Positions 56,249 to 64,000 of a DNA stretch of 64,000 bases are shown one piece after another. A program made the position numbers and the translations under genes. Origin of the DNA: Alphaproteobacteria bacterium (GTDB taxonomy: Bacteria; Pseudomonadota; Alphaproteobacteria; Micropepsales; Micropepsaceae); contig JAATGP010000019.1 in assembly GCA_015654635.1 (NCBI GenBank), positions 1 through 64,000 of the forward strand, given 5' to 3'. The stretch's first letter is position 1. Each line of letters begins with the position of its first letter. The notes under the pieces are model-generated. The model was not told the origin of the DNA. It did not search any database and was given only the letters and a program-made list of their open reading frames with translations.

Positions 56249-57240
56249 CCCGACACGCCCCCGGCCCGCTTGTGCAGGATACGCAGCATGATTTGCGCGC
56301 AGGCAAGCACCACAAAGCTGATGAAAAACAGAATGAGGCCCTCTTCGATCAGCGCCGAATGATAGATGTCACCGACCGATTCGGTGAATTCATTGGCGAT
56401 GGTGGCCGAGATCGTGGTGCCGGGCGAGAAAACCGAGCTGTGAATTCTGTGTGAGTTGCCGATAACGAAGGTGACCGCCATGGTCTCGCCCAACGCCCGG
56501 CCAAGTGCCAGCATGGCGCCGCCCACGACACCGGTGCGGCTGAAGGGCAGGACCACGTTCCAGACCACTTCCGAGGTGGTGCAGCCCAGGGCGTAGGCCG
56601 ATTCCTTCAACTGCCCCGGCACGGTATCGAAGACGTCGCGGGTCACCGCCGAAATGAACGGAATGATCATAATGGAAAGAATGAAAGAGGCCGTGAAAAT
56701 GCCGATGCCGTAAGGTGGCCCCGCGAAGATGGTTTGCAGGACGGGAATGTCGGCGCAGGCATCGATGATCCACGGCTGGATGTGCTCCTGGAAATAGGGC
56801 GCAAAGGTGAAGAGGCCCCAGATGCCGTAAACGATCGAAGGAATGCCGGCCAGCAGCTCGATGGCAATGCCGATCGGGCGGCGCAGCGGCAAGGGGCAAA
56901 TCTCGGTGAGGAAGATGGCGATACCGATGCCGACCGGAACCGCCAGGCCCATCGCCAGGAAGGACGTAATCAGCGTGCCATAGATGGAAGCCAGGGCGCC
57001 GAATTTGTCGGTCACCGGATTCCAGGCCTCGGAGGTCAGGAAGCTCCAGCCGGAGGCGCTGATGGAGATCAACGCCCCGCCCGTGATCGCCGCCATCATG
57101 CCCGCGAACAAAATGACGATCAGTGCCGCCGCGGCGAAGCTGATAGCCCGAAAGCGGGCATCGCCGGCGCCGCCGCGCTTGACCGCCCTTACCTTGATTT
57201 CAGAGACGCTCATGGTTGTCTTCAATGCGATTTCGGCCAT
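56245..57240 (-). CDS. pstC: Phosphate ABC transporter permease PstC
   Basis: The 331-residue permease has an extended N-terminus, about six membrane segments and the loop [19 protein letters not shown]. It is first of pstCAB. The substrate-binding gene pstS is not adjacent; it must lie elsewhere or be lost. I saw no convincing Pho box upstream. Confidence 0.95.
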   Translation of the reverse strand: MAEIALKTTMSVSEIKVRAVKRGGAGDARFRAISFAAAALIVILFAGMMAAITGGALISISASGWSFLTSEAWNPVTDKFGALASIYGTLITSFLAMGLAVPVGIGIAIFLTEICPLPLRRPIGIAIELLAGIPSIVYGIWGLFTFAPYFQEHIQPWIIDACADIPVLQTIFAGPPYGIGIFTASFILSIMIIPFISAVTRDVFDTVPGQLKESAYALGCTTSEVVWNVVLPFSRTGVVGGAMLALGRALGETMAVTFVIGNSHRIHSSVFSPGTTISATIANEFTESVGDIYHSALIEEGLILFFISFVVLACAQIMLRILHKRAGGVSG

Positions 57241-57592
57241 CCTGCGCCTGATCCTGTCTCATGTGGCAGCAATAAGCAGCGTATAATCCCTGCTGCAGCT
57301 GTCACACCGGCCTCCCAGCCGGACGAATCCCTTAAGAGCCCCGGCACACCCCCTTATTGCCGAGGGCCTCGCGAGAACCTCTTAACTGCCCGGGACCCCC
57401 ATCACGTCCGGCATTGGTGCAACGTGCATCACAGTTATGCGAAGGTTTTGTGACGCGCAGGCGCTCATGCGCCGAAATGCTTTGCTTTTGCGACGTTAAA
57501 CCCTTGAACGGTGTTCGTTATTTCGATTCCGAGGGAACCTCTTAAAGGTTCTGAAACGCTATCTGCGGCTTAGTGAGCAGGGAAAGGGATGC
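57241..57592. other. Divergent intergenic region of pstC and the hybrid kinase
   Basis: This 352-bp gap should hold promoters for both directions. GAACCTCTTAA occurs twice (57375–57385 and 57535–57545), and the second copy forms GAACCT-CTTAA-AGGTTC, a perfect 6-bp inverted repeat 42 bp before the kinase ATG. I found no clear Pho box, −10/−35 pair, RNA gene or ORF. Confidence 0.5.
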
Positions 57593-59812
57593 ATGGCCCT
57601 GCGCAAATTACGAGCATTTTTCGGCTTCGCGGCGCTGACTCTGCTGATCGCTGCGCTCTGCGATGTTGCCTTGCATGGGCGGCTGCAGCTGTTTTCGCCC
57701 CCAGTGTTTGGCGTGCTTTTGGGCGTTGTTCTCGTCTACATCCTGCATGGCTTGATCGAGCAGCGCCACCAGAACGAATTCACCGATCAGCAAACCGCAA
57801 AATTGATGGCCTTTGCCGCAAGGCTGGAGAACTCCTTGGCCGCCGCGTCCGCCATGAATGCGAGGCTCAACCAGAGCGAGACCCGTTACAAAGGCCTGGT
57901 CGATGCCCAGGGCGATGCAATCTTCCGCCGGGGCGGGGATTCCACCCTGACCTACGGCAATGACGCCTTTTTCCGCCTCTTCGGCCTCAACCCGCAGAGT
58001 GCCCTCGGCAAGCCCTTTGCCCCGGAACTGCATGCCGAAAGCCGCTCGGCCATGTTCGGCAGTTTTGCCGGGCTCGATCGCGGCCACACGCGCGTGCGCT
58101 ACGATCAATATGTGCGCACGGCTTATGGCTGGCGCTGGCTGGCCTGGGAAGATTATGCCCTGCGTGACAGCCTTGGGCGGCTGCTCGAAGTGCAAAGTGT
58201 CGGGCGCGACATCACCGAACGCAAAGCCCTAGAAGAAGCGCTGACCGAAGCCCGCGACAAGGCCGAAGCGGCGAGCCGCGCCAAATCCGGCTTTCTCGCC
58301 ACCATGAGCCATGAAATCCGCACCCCGATGAACGGCGTCCTCGGCATGGCGCGGCTGCTGCTCGAAACCGAACTGCGCCCGGAACAGCGCACCTATGCCG
58401 AAGCCATCAAACAATCCGGCGAGACGCTTCTCACGCTCATCGGCGATATTCTGGATTTCTCCAAGATCGAGTCCGGCAATCTCAGCCTGGAAGAAGAAAG
58501 CGCTGAAATCCGCCCCTTGATCGAAGGGGTTTGCGAACTCTTGGGCACGCGAGCGCATAGCAAGGGGATCGAGCTGGTTTCGGTGGCCGCGCCGAATGTA
58601 CCGGCATCCGTGCGTTCGGATCGCATGCGGCTGAAGCAGATTTTGATCAATCTGGTCGGCAATGCGGTGAAATTCACCGAGCGCGGCGGTGTGTGCCTCT
58701 CGGTCGATATGCTGGCCGGCGAGCGCAGCACTTTGCGCTTCTGCGTGCGGGATACCGGTATCGGCGTGCCGGAAAACAAGCGCAAAGAAATCTTCGAGGA
58801 ATTCGTCCAAGCCGATTCCAGCCAGGGGCGCAAATTCGAAGGCACCGGTCTTGGCCTTGCCATTTCGCGCCGTCTGGTGGCGGCCATGGGCGGCGAAATC
58901 GGACTCGAGCCGGTGCCGGAAGGCGGCAGCATTTTCTGGTTCACGATTCCCGCCACCGGTGCACTGGCGCCGCCAGACTATGCCTCGGCCTTGGCGGGCA
59001 AACGCATCGCTGTGTTGTCGCGTAACACCGTGCTGCGCGACGGCATTCTGGCGCAGTTGCAAAGCGCCGGTGCCACGCTGACGGCATTGACCGAAGAAGG
59101 TTTGCGCAGCGCCGATGTCATGCTGGTCGATGCCGGCACTGAAGCCGAGCCCGCGCCCATCGCGCCGCCTATCCCCATTATTCCAGCCTATCTGCTGCTT
59201 TCCCAAGCCGCCCGCGCCGCGGCAGCCGATGTGAAGACGGTGGGCTTTGCCGGTTATCTGATCAAACCGGTGCGCCAGACGACACTGGTGACCTGGCTCG
59301 GCGATCAGCGGCCGCACGATGAACCGCTGCCGCTGCTGCCGGAACGCCCCACGCTAGCGGAGGCCGGTTGCCATGTGCTGCTGGTGGAGGACAACCCCAT
59401 CAACGCGCTGCTCACCAGGGAATTGCTGCGCCGCCGCGGCCATAGTTTCGTCGTCGTGGCGAGCGGCGAGGCCGCGCTGGAGGCCATGGAGGAGGCCAAC
59501 GAACAGGGACGTTTCGATCTCATCCTCACCGATATTCATATGCCGGGTATGGGCGGTATCGAAGCCACCAAGGCGATCCGGGCGCTGGAGGAGCGGCTGG
59601 GGCGGACGCGCACGCCGATCATCGCGCTCACCGCCGATGTGCTCGAAACCGGACGGCGGGCTTGCCGTGAGGCGGGTATGGATGGTTTTCTCACCAAACC
59701 CGTCGAACCATCACAGCTGGACGCTATGTTTGCAGCCTTTTTCCCCGCGCGTTTCCCCGATCACGCCATACGGCAATCGACCGGCCAATCCTCTGGCCGC
59801 TCCGTGGCATGA
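57593..59812 (+). CDS. Membrane hybrid histidine kinase with pseudo-receiver and receiver
   Basis: The 739-residue protein has two membrane segments (about 10–28 and 36–54), a PAS domain (~97–215), HisKA with His240 in [12 protein letters not shown] and HATPase motifs [16 protein letters not shown] and GTGLGL. A receiver-like domain (~465–575) follows that lacks the phospho-acceptor Asp context ([12 protein letters not shown]) but keeps IKPV. A true receiver (~600–720) comes last, with [11 protein letters not shown]. This kinase/pseudo-REC/REC layout resembles Caulobacter ShkA. The stop overlaps the permease start by 4 bp. Confidence 0.9.
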   Translation: MALRKLRAFFGFAALTLLIAALCDVALHGRLQLFSPPVFGVLLGVVLVYILHGLIEQRHQNEFTDQQTAKLMAFAARLENSLAAASAMNARLNQSETRYKGLVDAQGDAIFRRGGDSTLTYGNDAFFRLFGLNPQSALGKPFAPELHAESRSAMFGSFAGLDRGHTRVRYDQYVRTAYGWRWLAWEDYALRDSLGRLLEVQSVGRDITERKALEEALTEARDKAEAASRAKSGFLATMSHEIRTPMNGVLGMARLLLETELRPEQRTYAEAIKQSGETLLTLIGDILDFSKIESGNLSLEEESAEIRPLIEGVCELLGTRAHSKGIELVSVAAPNVPASVRSDRMRLKQILINLVGNAVKFTERGGVCLSVDMLAGERSTLRFCVRDTGIGVPENKRKEIFEEFVQADSSQGRKFEGTGLGLAISRRLVAAMGGEIGLEPVPEGGSIFWFTIPATGALAPPDYASALAGKRIAVLSRNTVLRDGILAQLQSAGATLTALTEEGLRSADVMLVDAGTEAEPAPIAPPIPIIPAYLLLSQAARAAAADVKTVGFAGYLIKPVRQTTLVTWLGDQRPHDEPLPLLPERPTLAEAGCHVLLVEDNPINALLTRELLRRRGHSFVVVASGEAALEAMEEANEQGRFDLILTDIHMPGMGGIEATKAIRALEERLGRTRTPIIALTADVLETGRRACREAGMDGFLTKPVEPSQLDAMFAAFFPARFPDHAIRQSTGQSSGRSVA

Positions 59813-61119
59813 GCAAGCCCCATTCGCTTGGCGTTTATTTGGAACGCAAGAGCCTCGTCATGCTCGGCCTCGGTTTCTCTTCGGGGCTGCCGTTTATGCT
59901 GGTCGCCAACACGCTGGGTTATTGGCTGCGCGATGAAGGCACCTCACTGGCCGCCATCGGTTTCATCACCTGGTGCGGCCTTGCCTGGACCTTCAAATTT
60001 CTTTGGGCCCCGCTGATCGACCGCACCAGCGCACCGTTTTTGACGATCTTCGGGCGGCGGCGCAGTTGGATGCTGCTCACCCAAACCATCATCGGCGCCG
60101 GGCTGATGGCGATGGGCGTGATCGGCATCAGCCACGGGCTGGTGGTGCTCGGCATTCTGGCGGTGAGCGTGGCCGCCGCGGGCGCGACCCAGGATGTGGT
60201 GGTCGACGCCTGGCGCATCGAGACGGCCAGTGACACGGAAGAATTGGGGGTGCTGACCTCCTGCTACACCTTCGGCTATCGCGGAGCACTGCTCGCCACC
60301 GAGGCCATCATCCTGATCGTGGCGACCCGGATCGGCTGGAGCGCATCATACGTCTGCTATGGCGCTTTGGCGGGGATCGGCATCGCCGCCTGCCTGATCG
60401 GGGTGGAACCTGCCAAATCTCCGCAGGATAAGGACGCCGAAGCCCCGCTATGGACCGCACGCGGACTATTCGACGCCATCACAGGGCCGCTGATCCGCTT
60501 CTTCAAGACTTATGGCGCCATGGGGCTGTTGATGTTGATCGCCATCAGCTGTTTTCAGGTTCCGAACTTCGTTATGGGGCCGATGGCCAATCCGCTCTAC
60601 CATGATATCGGTCTCTCCAAGGATATGGTGGGCATGGTGCGCGGCAGCTTTGGCCTGGCCGCAGTGTTCGCGGGTGTCGCTATGGGTGGCTTTTTGTGCC
60701 TCAAGCTCGGTTCTATGCGGGCACTGATGCTGGGCGGGGCGGCGCAAATCCTCGGCACCATGCTTTATGCCGTGCTGCCCTATCACCACGACCCCATGAC
60801 CTTTGCCGCGGTCATGGCCGCCGACAATTTCGGCATCGCGGTGGCGGGTGTCACACTTGTGACCTACATGTCGAGCCTGACGACCTTAGGCTATACCGCC
60901 ACCCAGTACGCCCTGCTGAGCTCGGTCTATACCGTGTTTGGCAAGTTCTTGAAGGGGTTTTCGGGGCTGGCGGTGCAATCCCTGGCGGTCGATTATGGCC
61001 TGATGAAGGCCTATGCCATCTTCTTTATCGGGGCAGGTTTGATTGGAATTCCGGCCATATTGTTGTTTGTCCTGCTTGCGTCACAGCGCCGCCCAGACGC
61101 CGCCACAAGTAAGGGTTAG
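59809..61119 (+). CDS. AmpG-like MFS permease
   Basis: The 436-residue transporter has about 12 membrane segments. It begins SLVMLGLGFSSGLPFMLV and has FKFLWAPLIDR, both typical of AmpG, which imports anhydro-muropeptides for wall recycling. No ampD or ampR is nearby. The start overlaps the kinase stop by 4 bp, which suggests joint expression. Confidence 0.87.
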   Translation: MSKPHSLGVYLERKSLVMLGLGFSSGLPFMLVANTLGYWLRDEGTSLAAIGFITWCGLAWTFKFLWAPLIDRTSAPFLTIFGRRRSWMLLTQTIIGAGLMAMGVIGISHGLVVLGILAVSVAAAGATQDVVVDAWRIETASDTEELGVLTSCYTFGYRGALLATEAIILIVATRIGWSASYVCYGALAGIGIAACLIGVEPAKSPQDKDAEAPLWTARGLFDAITGPLIRFFKTYGAMGLLMLIAISCFQVPNFVMGPMANPLYHDIGLSKDMVGMVRGSFGLAAVFAGVAMGGFLCLKLGSMRALMLGGAAQILGTMLYAVLPYHHDPMTFAAVMAADNFGIAVAGVTLVTYMSSLTTLGYTATQYALLSSVYTVFGKFLKGFSGLAVQSLAVDYGLMKAYAIFFIGAGLIGIPAILLFVLLASQRRPDAATSKG

Positions 61120-61207
61120 CCCCGTTTGTCTTGTTCTCTTGGCTAGAGTAAAACCGTGTTTCCCTCGCAAGATGGCGCCCCTCAGCGCCTCTTAGGACGT
61201 GCTACCC

Positions 61208-62050
61208 ATGGTGAATATTCACGAGCCCGGTCTTCTGGAAGGGCGCTTGGCACAATGGCCGGTTTTGGCCGCCCAAGGCGCTTTGGAAGTTCGCTTGGCC
61301 GAAACCGACATGGAAGTAGAGGCCGCCCAGCGGCTGCGCTATCGCGTCTTTTATGAGGAAATGTCCGCGGTTCCCTCTCCTGCCATGCGGGACACGCGGC
61401 GCGATTTCGACCATTTCGACGATGTTTGCGACCATCTTCTGGTGATCGATCGCGACGTCATCGACGACGACGGCCAGCCCGCCGTGATCGGCACCTACCG
61501 GATGATGCGCGATGTCGATGCGGCCCGCGCCGGCGGCTTCTACACCGAAAGCGAATACGACATCTCGCCCTTGCTGAAGGGCATGTCGCCCGGCACCACG
61601 CTCTTGGAACTGGGCCGCTCCTGCGTGCTCAAGGAATACCGCTCGCGCCCCGGTGCCATGCAGCTCTTATGGCGCGGGCTGATGGTCTACAACATCCGCT
61701 TTGCCACCGATGTGATGTTCGGCTGCGCCTCCTTCGCCGGGACCGACCCCAAGGCGATGGCGCTGCCGCTCTCCTATTTGTACCATTTCCATCTGGCCCC
61801 TGCGGAGATGCGGGTGCGGGCCAATCCCAAGCTCTATGTCGATATGAATCTGATGCCCAAAGAGGCCATCGATCCCAAAGAGGCGCTACGCACCTTGCCG
61901 CCCCTGATTAAGGGCTATGTGCGGGCAGGGGCTTTGATCGGCGATGGCGCGGTGATCGACAGGCAGTTCGGCACCACCGACGTCTTCATCTATTTCCCGG
62001 TCTCCAAACTCGACGACCGCTACCGCAGCCGCTTCGAGATGAAGCAATAG
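61208..62050 (+). CDS. OlsB-like ornithine N-acyltransferase family protein
   Basis: The 280-residue protein starts at ATG 61208, AGGA upstream. It belongs to the GNAT-like Acetyltransf_5 family: LRYRVFYEEMSA, FDHFDDVCDHLLVID, LELGRSCVLKEYR and FGCASFAGTDP. OlsB transfers a 3-hydroxyacyl group to ornithine for ornithine lipids. No olsA is adjacent; the PlsC-like gene at 40.8 kb could fill that role. Confidence 0.88.
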   Translation: MVNIHEPGLLEGRLAQWPVLAAQGALEVRLAETDMEVEAAQRLRYRVFYEEMSAVPSPAMRDTRRDFDHFDDVCDHLLVIDRDVIDDDGQPAVIGTYRMMRDVDAARAGGFYTESEYDISPLLKGMSPGTTLLELGRSCVLKEYRSRPGAMQLLWRGLMVYNIRFATDVMFGCASFAGTDPKAMALPLSYLYHFHLAPAEMRVRANPKLYVDMNLMPKEAIDPKEALRTLPPLIKGYVRAGALIGDGAVIDRQFGTTDVFIYFPVSKLDDRYRSRFEMKQ

Positions 62051-62056
62051 GGGTAA

Positions 62057-62232
62057 GTGCTTCGGGGCTCGCCGCCCCGATCACTGTCAATTCGTTGATG
62101 TCGTTTGTCGCGGCTCGCACCTCAGCATGATGGGAGAGGTGTGCCGAAAAATCTCCCGTCATGCTGAGGCGCTCTGCGCGCTGAACCGGCAACGCGTGTG
62201 CACAAATGGCTACTCGCGGAGCCCCGAAGCAC
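62057..62232. repeat. Composite inverted repeat of the CTCAGCATGA type, copy 2
   Basis: The outer arms GTGCTTCGGGGCTC (62057–62070) and GAGCCCCGAAGCAC (62219–62232) match perfectly over 14 bp. The inner arms CTCAGCATGATGGGAG (62121–62136) and its complement at 62153–62168 differ at one base. GCTCGCACCTCAG in the left half also occurs, inverted, in the 28.6-kb copy. The right outer arm lies inside the end of gshB. Confidence 0.8.
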
Positions 62233-63163
62233 GAAGTTCAATCGCATCCCAGATCAGCGCCGCGCCGTCGGGGCCGCCGAAACGCTTGATCTCTTGGATG
62301 CCGGTGGGCGAGGTGACGTTGATTTCGGTGAGGTAGTCGCCGATCACGTCAATGCCGGTGAAGATCAGCCCGCGCGCCTTCAGCTCCGGACCAATTGCGG
62401 CACAAATCTCAAGATCGCGGCCGGTCGGTTCCACTGCTTCGGGACGGCCGCCGACATGCATGTTGGAGCGCGCTTCGCCCTCCGCCGGAACGCGGTTGAG
62501 GGCGCCGGCATATTTCCCATCGACTAGAATGATGCGCTTGTCGCCCTTGCGTACGGCGGGCAGATAGCGCTGCACCATGATCGGCTCGCGATAGAAATTG
62601 GTGAACATCTCAAGCAACGAGCCGAGGTTTTCGTCACCGGGCTGGACGCGGAAAACACCCGCCCCGCCATTACCGAACAGCGGCTTCAAAATGATGTCCT
62701 GATGCTCAGCACGGAAGGCGCGAATCTCGCTGGCATCCTCGGTGATCAGGGTCGGCGGCATCAGATCCTGAAAATGGGTGACGAAGAGTTTTTCGGGCGC
62801 GTTGCGTACCTCTTTGGGGTCGTTGACCACCAAGGTCTTGGGATGAAGCCGCTCCAGAAGATGGGTCGCGGTGATGTAGCCCATGTCGAAGGGCGGGTCC
62901 TGGCGCATCAAAATTACATCGAGCGTGGACAGATCGGTGCGGACCGCCTCGCCCAGGGTGAAATGATCGCCTGGGGTCGGACGCACACTGAGGGGGCGGA
63001 TGGGGGCCGAAACCACCCCGTCGCGGAAGGCGAGCTGGCGGGGACCATAATAAAACAGCGTGTGGCCGCGGGCTTGGCCCTCCAGTGCCAGGGCAAAGGT
63101 CGAATCCGCCGCGATTTTGACGGTCTCGATGGGGTCCATCTGGATGGCGACGGTCAAGCTCAT
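62210..63163 (-). CDS. gshB: Glutathione synthetase
   Basis: The 317-residue ATP-grasp enzyme has [11 protein letters not shown] at its start, [23 protein letters not shown] and the metal-binding [21 protein letters not shown] in outline. It adds glycine to gamma-glutamylcysteine. The last codons (RASGLRE) fall in a repeat arm, so the C-terminus is repeat-encoded. yraN and rsmI lie upstream, a conserved order. Confidence 0.96.
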   Translation of the reverse strand: MSLTVAIQMDPIETVKIAADSTFALALEGQARGHTLFYYGPRQLAFRDGVVSAPIRPLSVRPTPGDHFTLGEAVRTDLSTLDVILMRQDPPFDMGYITATHLLERLHPKTLVVNDPKEVRNAPEKLFVTHFQDLMPPTLITEDASEIRAFRAEHQDIILKPLFGNGGAGVFRVQPGDENLGSLLEMFTNFYREPIMVQRYLPAVRKGDKRIILVDGKYAGALNRVPAEGEARSNMHVGGRPEAVEPTGRDLEICAAIGPELKARGLIFTGIDVIGDYLTEINVTSPTGIQEIKRFGGPDGAALIWDAIELRASGLRE

Positions 63164-63220
63164 GGTGGGTTTCCTTTGCGCGCCTCTTACATCGTCATTC
63201 TGGATGTCGGGTACAAGACC

Positions 63221-63595
63221 CTAAAGCACGTCTTCTTCCCGCCAGGCGCCGCGGATATGGCGGGGCAGGCGGCCCGGCAGCACGCTGATGCGGTCGAAGC
63301 GGTAGAGATGGGGCCGACCTGCCAGATAAAGCCCAGCGGCGCGGACGATGCGGCCCCGCTGACGGATGGTGATGGCCTCACTGGCCAAGTCCTCATCCGG
63401 GCGGGCTTTAACCTCGATGAAGCAGAGGAGGCCGAGGGGAGATTTGGCGATCAGATCGATTTCCCCGGCTTTGGTTTTCACCCGCCGCCCCAAGATGCGA
63501 TAGCCTTTGCAGACGAGCAGCAGTACGGCGAGCAGCTCGCCGCGGCGGCCCCGCTTTTCGGACGCCTTACCCCTGATCTGCCGGATCTTCAGCAT
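63221..63595 (-). CDS. YraN family (UPF0102) nuclease-like protein
   Basis: The 124-residue protein starts at MLKIRQIRGKASEKRG. It has the Endonuclease-like core GEIDLIAKSPLGLLCFIEVKAR, with catalytic-type Asp, Glu and Lys of the PD-(D/E)XK fold. Function of YraN is not established. It overlaps the rsmI end by 29 bp and precedes gshB. Confidence 0.9.
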   Translation of the reverse strand: MLKIRQIRGKASEKRGRRGELLAVLLLVCKGYRILGRRVKTKAGEIDLIAKSPLGLLCFIEVKARPDEDLASEAITIRQRGRIVRAAGLYLAGRPHLYRFDRISVLPGRLPRHIRGAWREEDVL

Positions 63596-64000
63596 CGTTT
63601 TTCTTTGCCAATGCCCTGGAATAGACCTCGCGGCGGGGAGCGTCGAGCATGGTGGAAACCAGATCCACAGCGGCGCGCACCGGCATGAAGGCAAGGGCCT
63701 GATCCAGCGCCGCATCGACCTTGGCGTAATCGGGGCCCTCATCGGTATGGCCACCCACCAGCAGCGTCACTTCACCCCTGGGCTGATCTTCCTCGGCATA
63801 TTGGGCGGCGAGGCTGACAAGATCGCCGCGGCGGACTTCTTCATGCATTTTGGTGAGTTCCCGCGTCACCACGGCCGGGCGCGGACCCAGCACCGCCGCC
63901 ATATCGGCAAGGCTTTCGGCCAGCCGCTGCGGTCCTTCAAAAAAAATCAACGTCGCGCGCAAGCCCTTGAGACCCGCCAGCTGGGTGCAGCGCTCGGCAC
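63567..64000 (-). CDS. rsmI: 16S rRNA 2'-O-ribose C1402 methyltransferase (5' part missing)
   Basis: The frame enters from the right edge and encodes about 144 C-terminal residues. TLIFFEGPQRLAESL, AVVTRELTKMHEEVRRG and GEVTLLVGG are RsmI (tetrapyrrole-methylase fold) motifs. It methylates C1402 in the ribosomal P site. The N-terminal SAM-binding half lies outside the window. It is followed by yraN and gshB. Confidence 0.93.
   Translation of the reverse strand, partial: AERCTQLAGLKGLRATLIFFEGPQRLAESLADMAAVLGPRPAVVTRELTKMHEEVRRGDLVSLAAQYAEEDQPRGEVTLLVGGHTDEGPDYAKVDAALDQALAFMPVRAAVDLVSTMLDAPRREVYSRALAKKNDAEDPADQG

Noticed and set aside
57241..57592. Pho box upstream of pstC
   Set aside because: Only scattered CTGTC-like halves at wrong spacing were found.
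58229..59317. 362-residue minus-strand frame
   Set aside because: Antisense of the histidine kinase catalytic domains.

Overview
This window looks like chromosomal core sequence from a flagellated, GC-rich, Gram-negative alphaproteobacterium. Pointers are the FlaF/FlbT flagellin regulators, the long colinear block nfu–tsaB–rimI–fur–plsC–miaB–phoH–ybeY–corC–lnt–XRE, leuS–lptE–holA, an SdhAF4 (DUF1674) protein, Coq7, NnrU, a DUF3576 lipoprotein and an OlsB-type acyltransferase. A FlmG-like flagellin glycosyltransferase beside flbT/flaF resembles the Caulobacter arrangement, but genus cannot be fixed from sequence reading alone. Genes are tightly packed, with many 1–4 bp start/stop overlaps. I see no tRNA, rRNA, CRISPR array, prophage or insertion sequence.

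Layout. 1–3.6 kb: flagellin (cut by the window start) with a sigma-54 promoter, flaF, flbT and a divergent flmG-like gene. 3.6–7.0 kb: a three-gene cassette of transglutaminase, alpha-E protein and circularly permuted ATP-grasp. 7.2–8.2 kb: hemD and hisE. 8.4–15.2 kb: small regulators and enzymes (membrane protein/winged-helix pair, gluQRS, esterase, HNH nuclease, O-methyltransferase/TetR pair, coq7, dsbB, YgjP-like metallopeptidase). 15.2–20.4 kb: class A penicillin-binding protein, a GIN-domain (DUF2807) protein, an OmpR-type response regulator and ribA. 20.4–21.1 kb: a gene-free stretch with nested inverted repeats. 21.1–25.4 kb: a conserved unknown protein, YggS, a ThiE-like protein, pyrE, a porin and a DUF3576 lipoprotein. 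25.5–31.5 kb: leuS–lptE–holA, hisF and a CHAD protein. 31.5–35.0 kb: histidine phosphatase, xth, tsaD and hemC. 35.0–44.7 kb: the conserved minus-strand block from XRE/lnt to nfu and sdhAF4. 44.7–50.5 kb: htpX–rsmB, a large coiled-coil membrane protein that may be TipN-like, nnrU, an Hpt protein and chorismate mutase. 50.6–54.5 kb: a ferredoxin reductase/ferredoxin operon, a DUF2975/Cro-type regulator pair and comM. 54.6–61.1 kb: pstCAB, a hybrid histidine kinase and an AmpG-like permease. 61.2–64 kb: an OlsB-like acyltransferase, gshB, yraN and rsmI (cut by the window end).

Functional themes are flagellin production and modification, envelope building (PBP, LptE, Lnt, porin, acyltransferases, AmpG), translation quality and tRNA/rRNA modification (LeuS, GluQRS, MiaB, TsaB, TsaD, RimI, YbeY, RsmB, RsmI), tetrapyrrole/histidine/riboflavin/pyrimidine/glutathione synthesis, and redox/Fe-S metabolism.

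No wholly new system stands out. The items most worth following up are the ATP-grasp/alpha-E/transglutaminase cassette, a perfect 18-bp palindrome overlapping the candidate promoter of the DUF2975/regulator pair, the possible TipN-like polarity protein, a hybrid kinase with an apparent pseudo-receiver, and the flagellin promoter architecture. Start sites were chosen by eye from family length, ribosome-binding sites and gene overlap.
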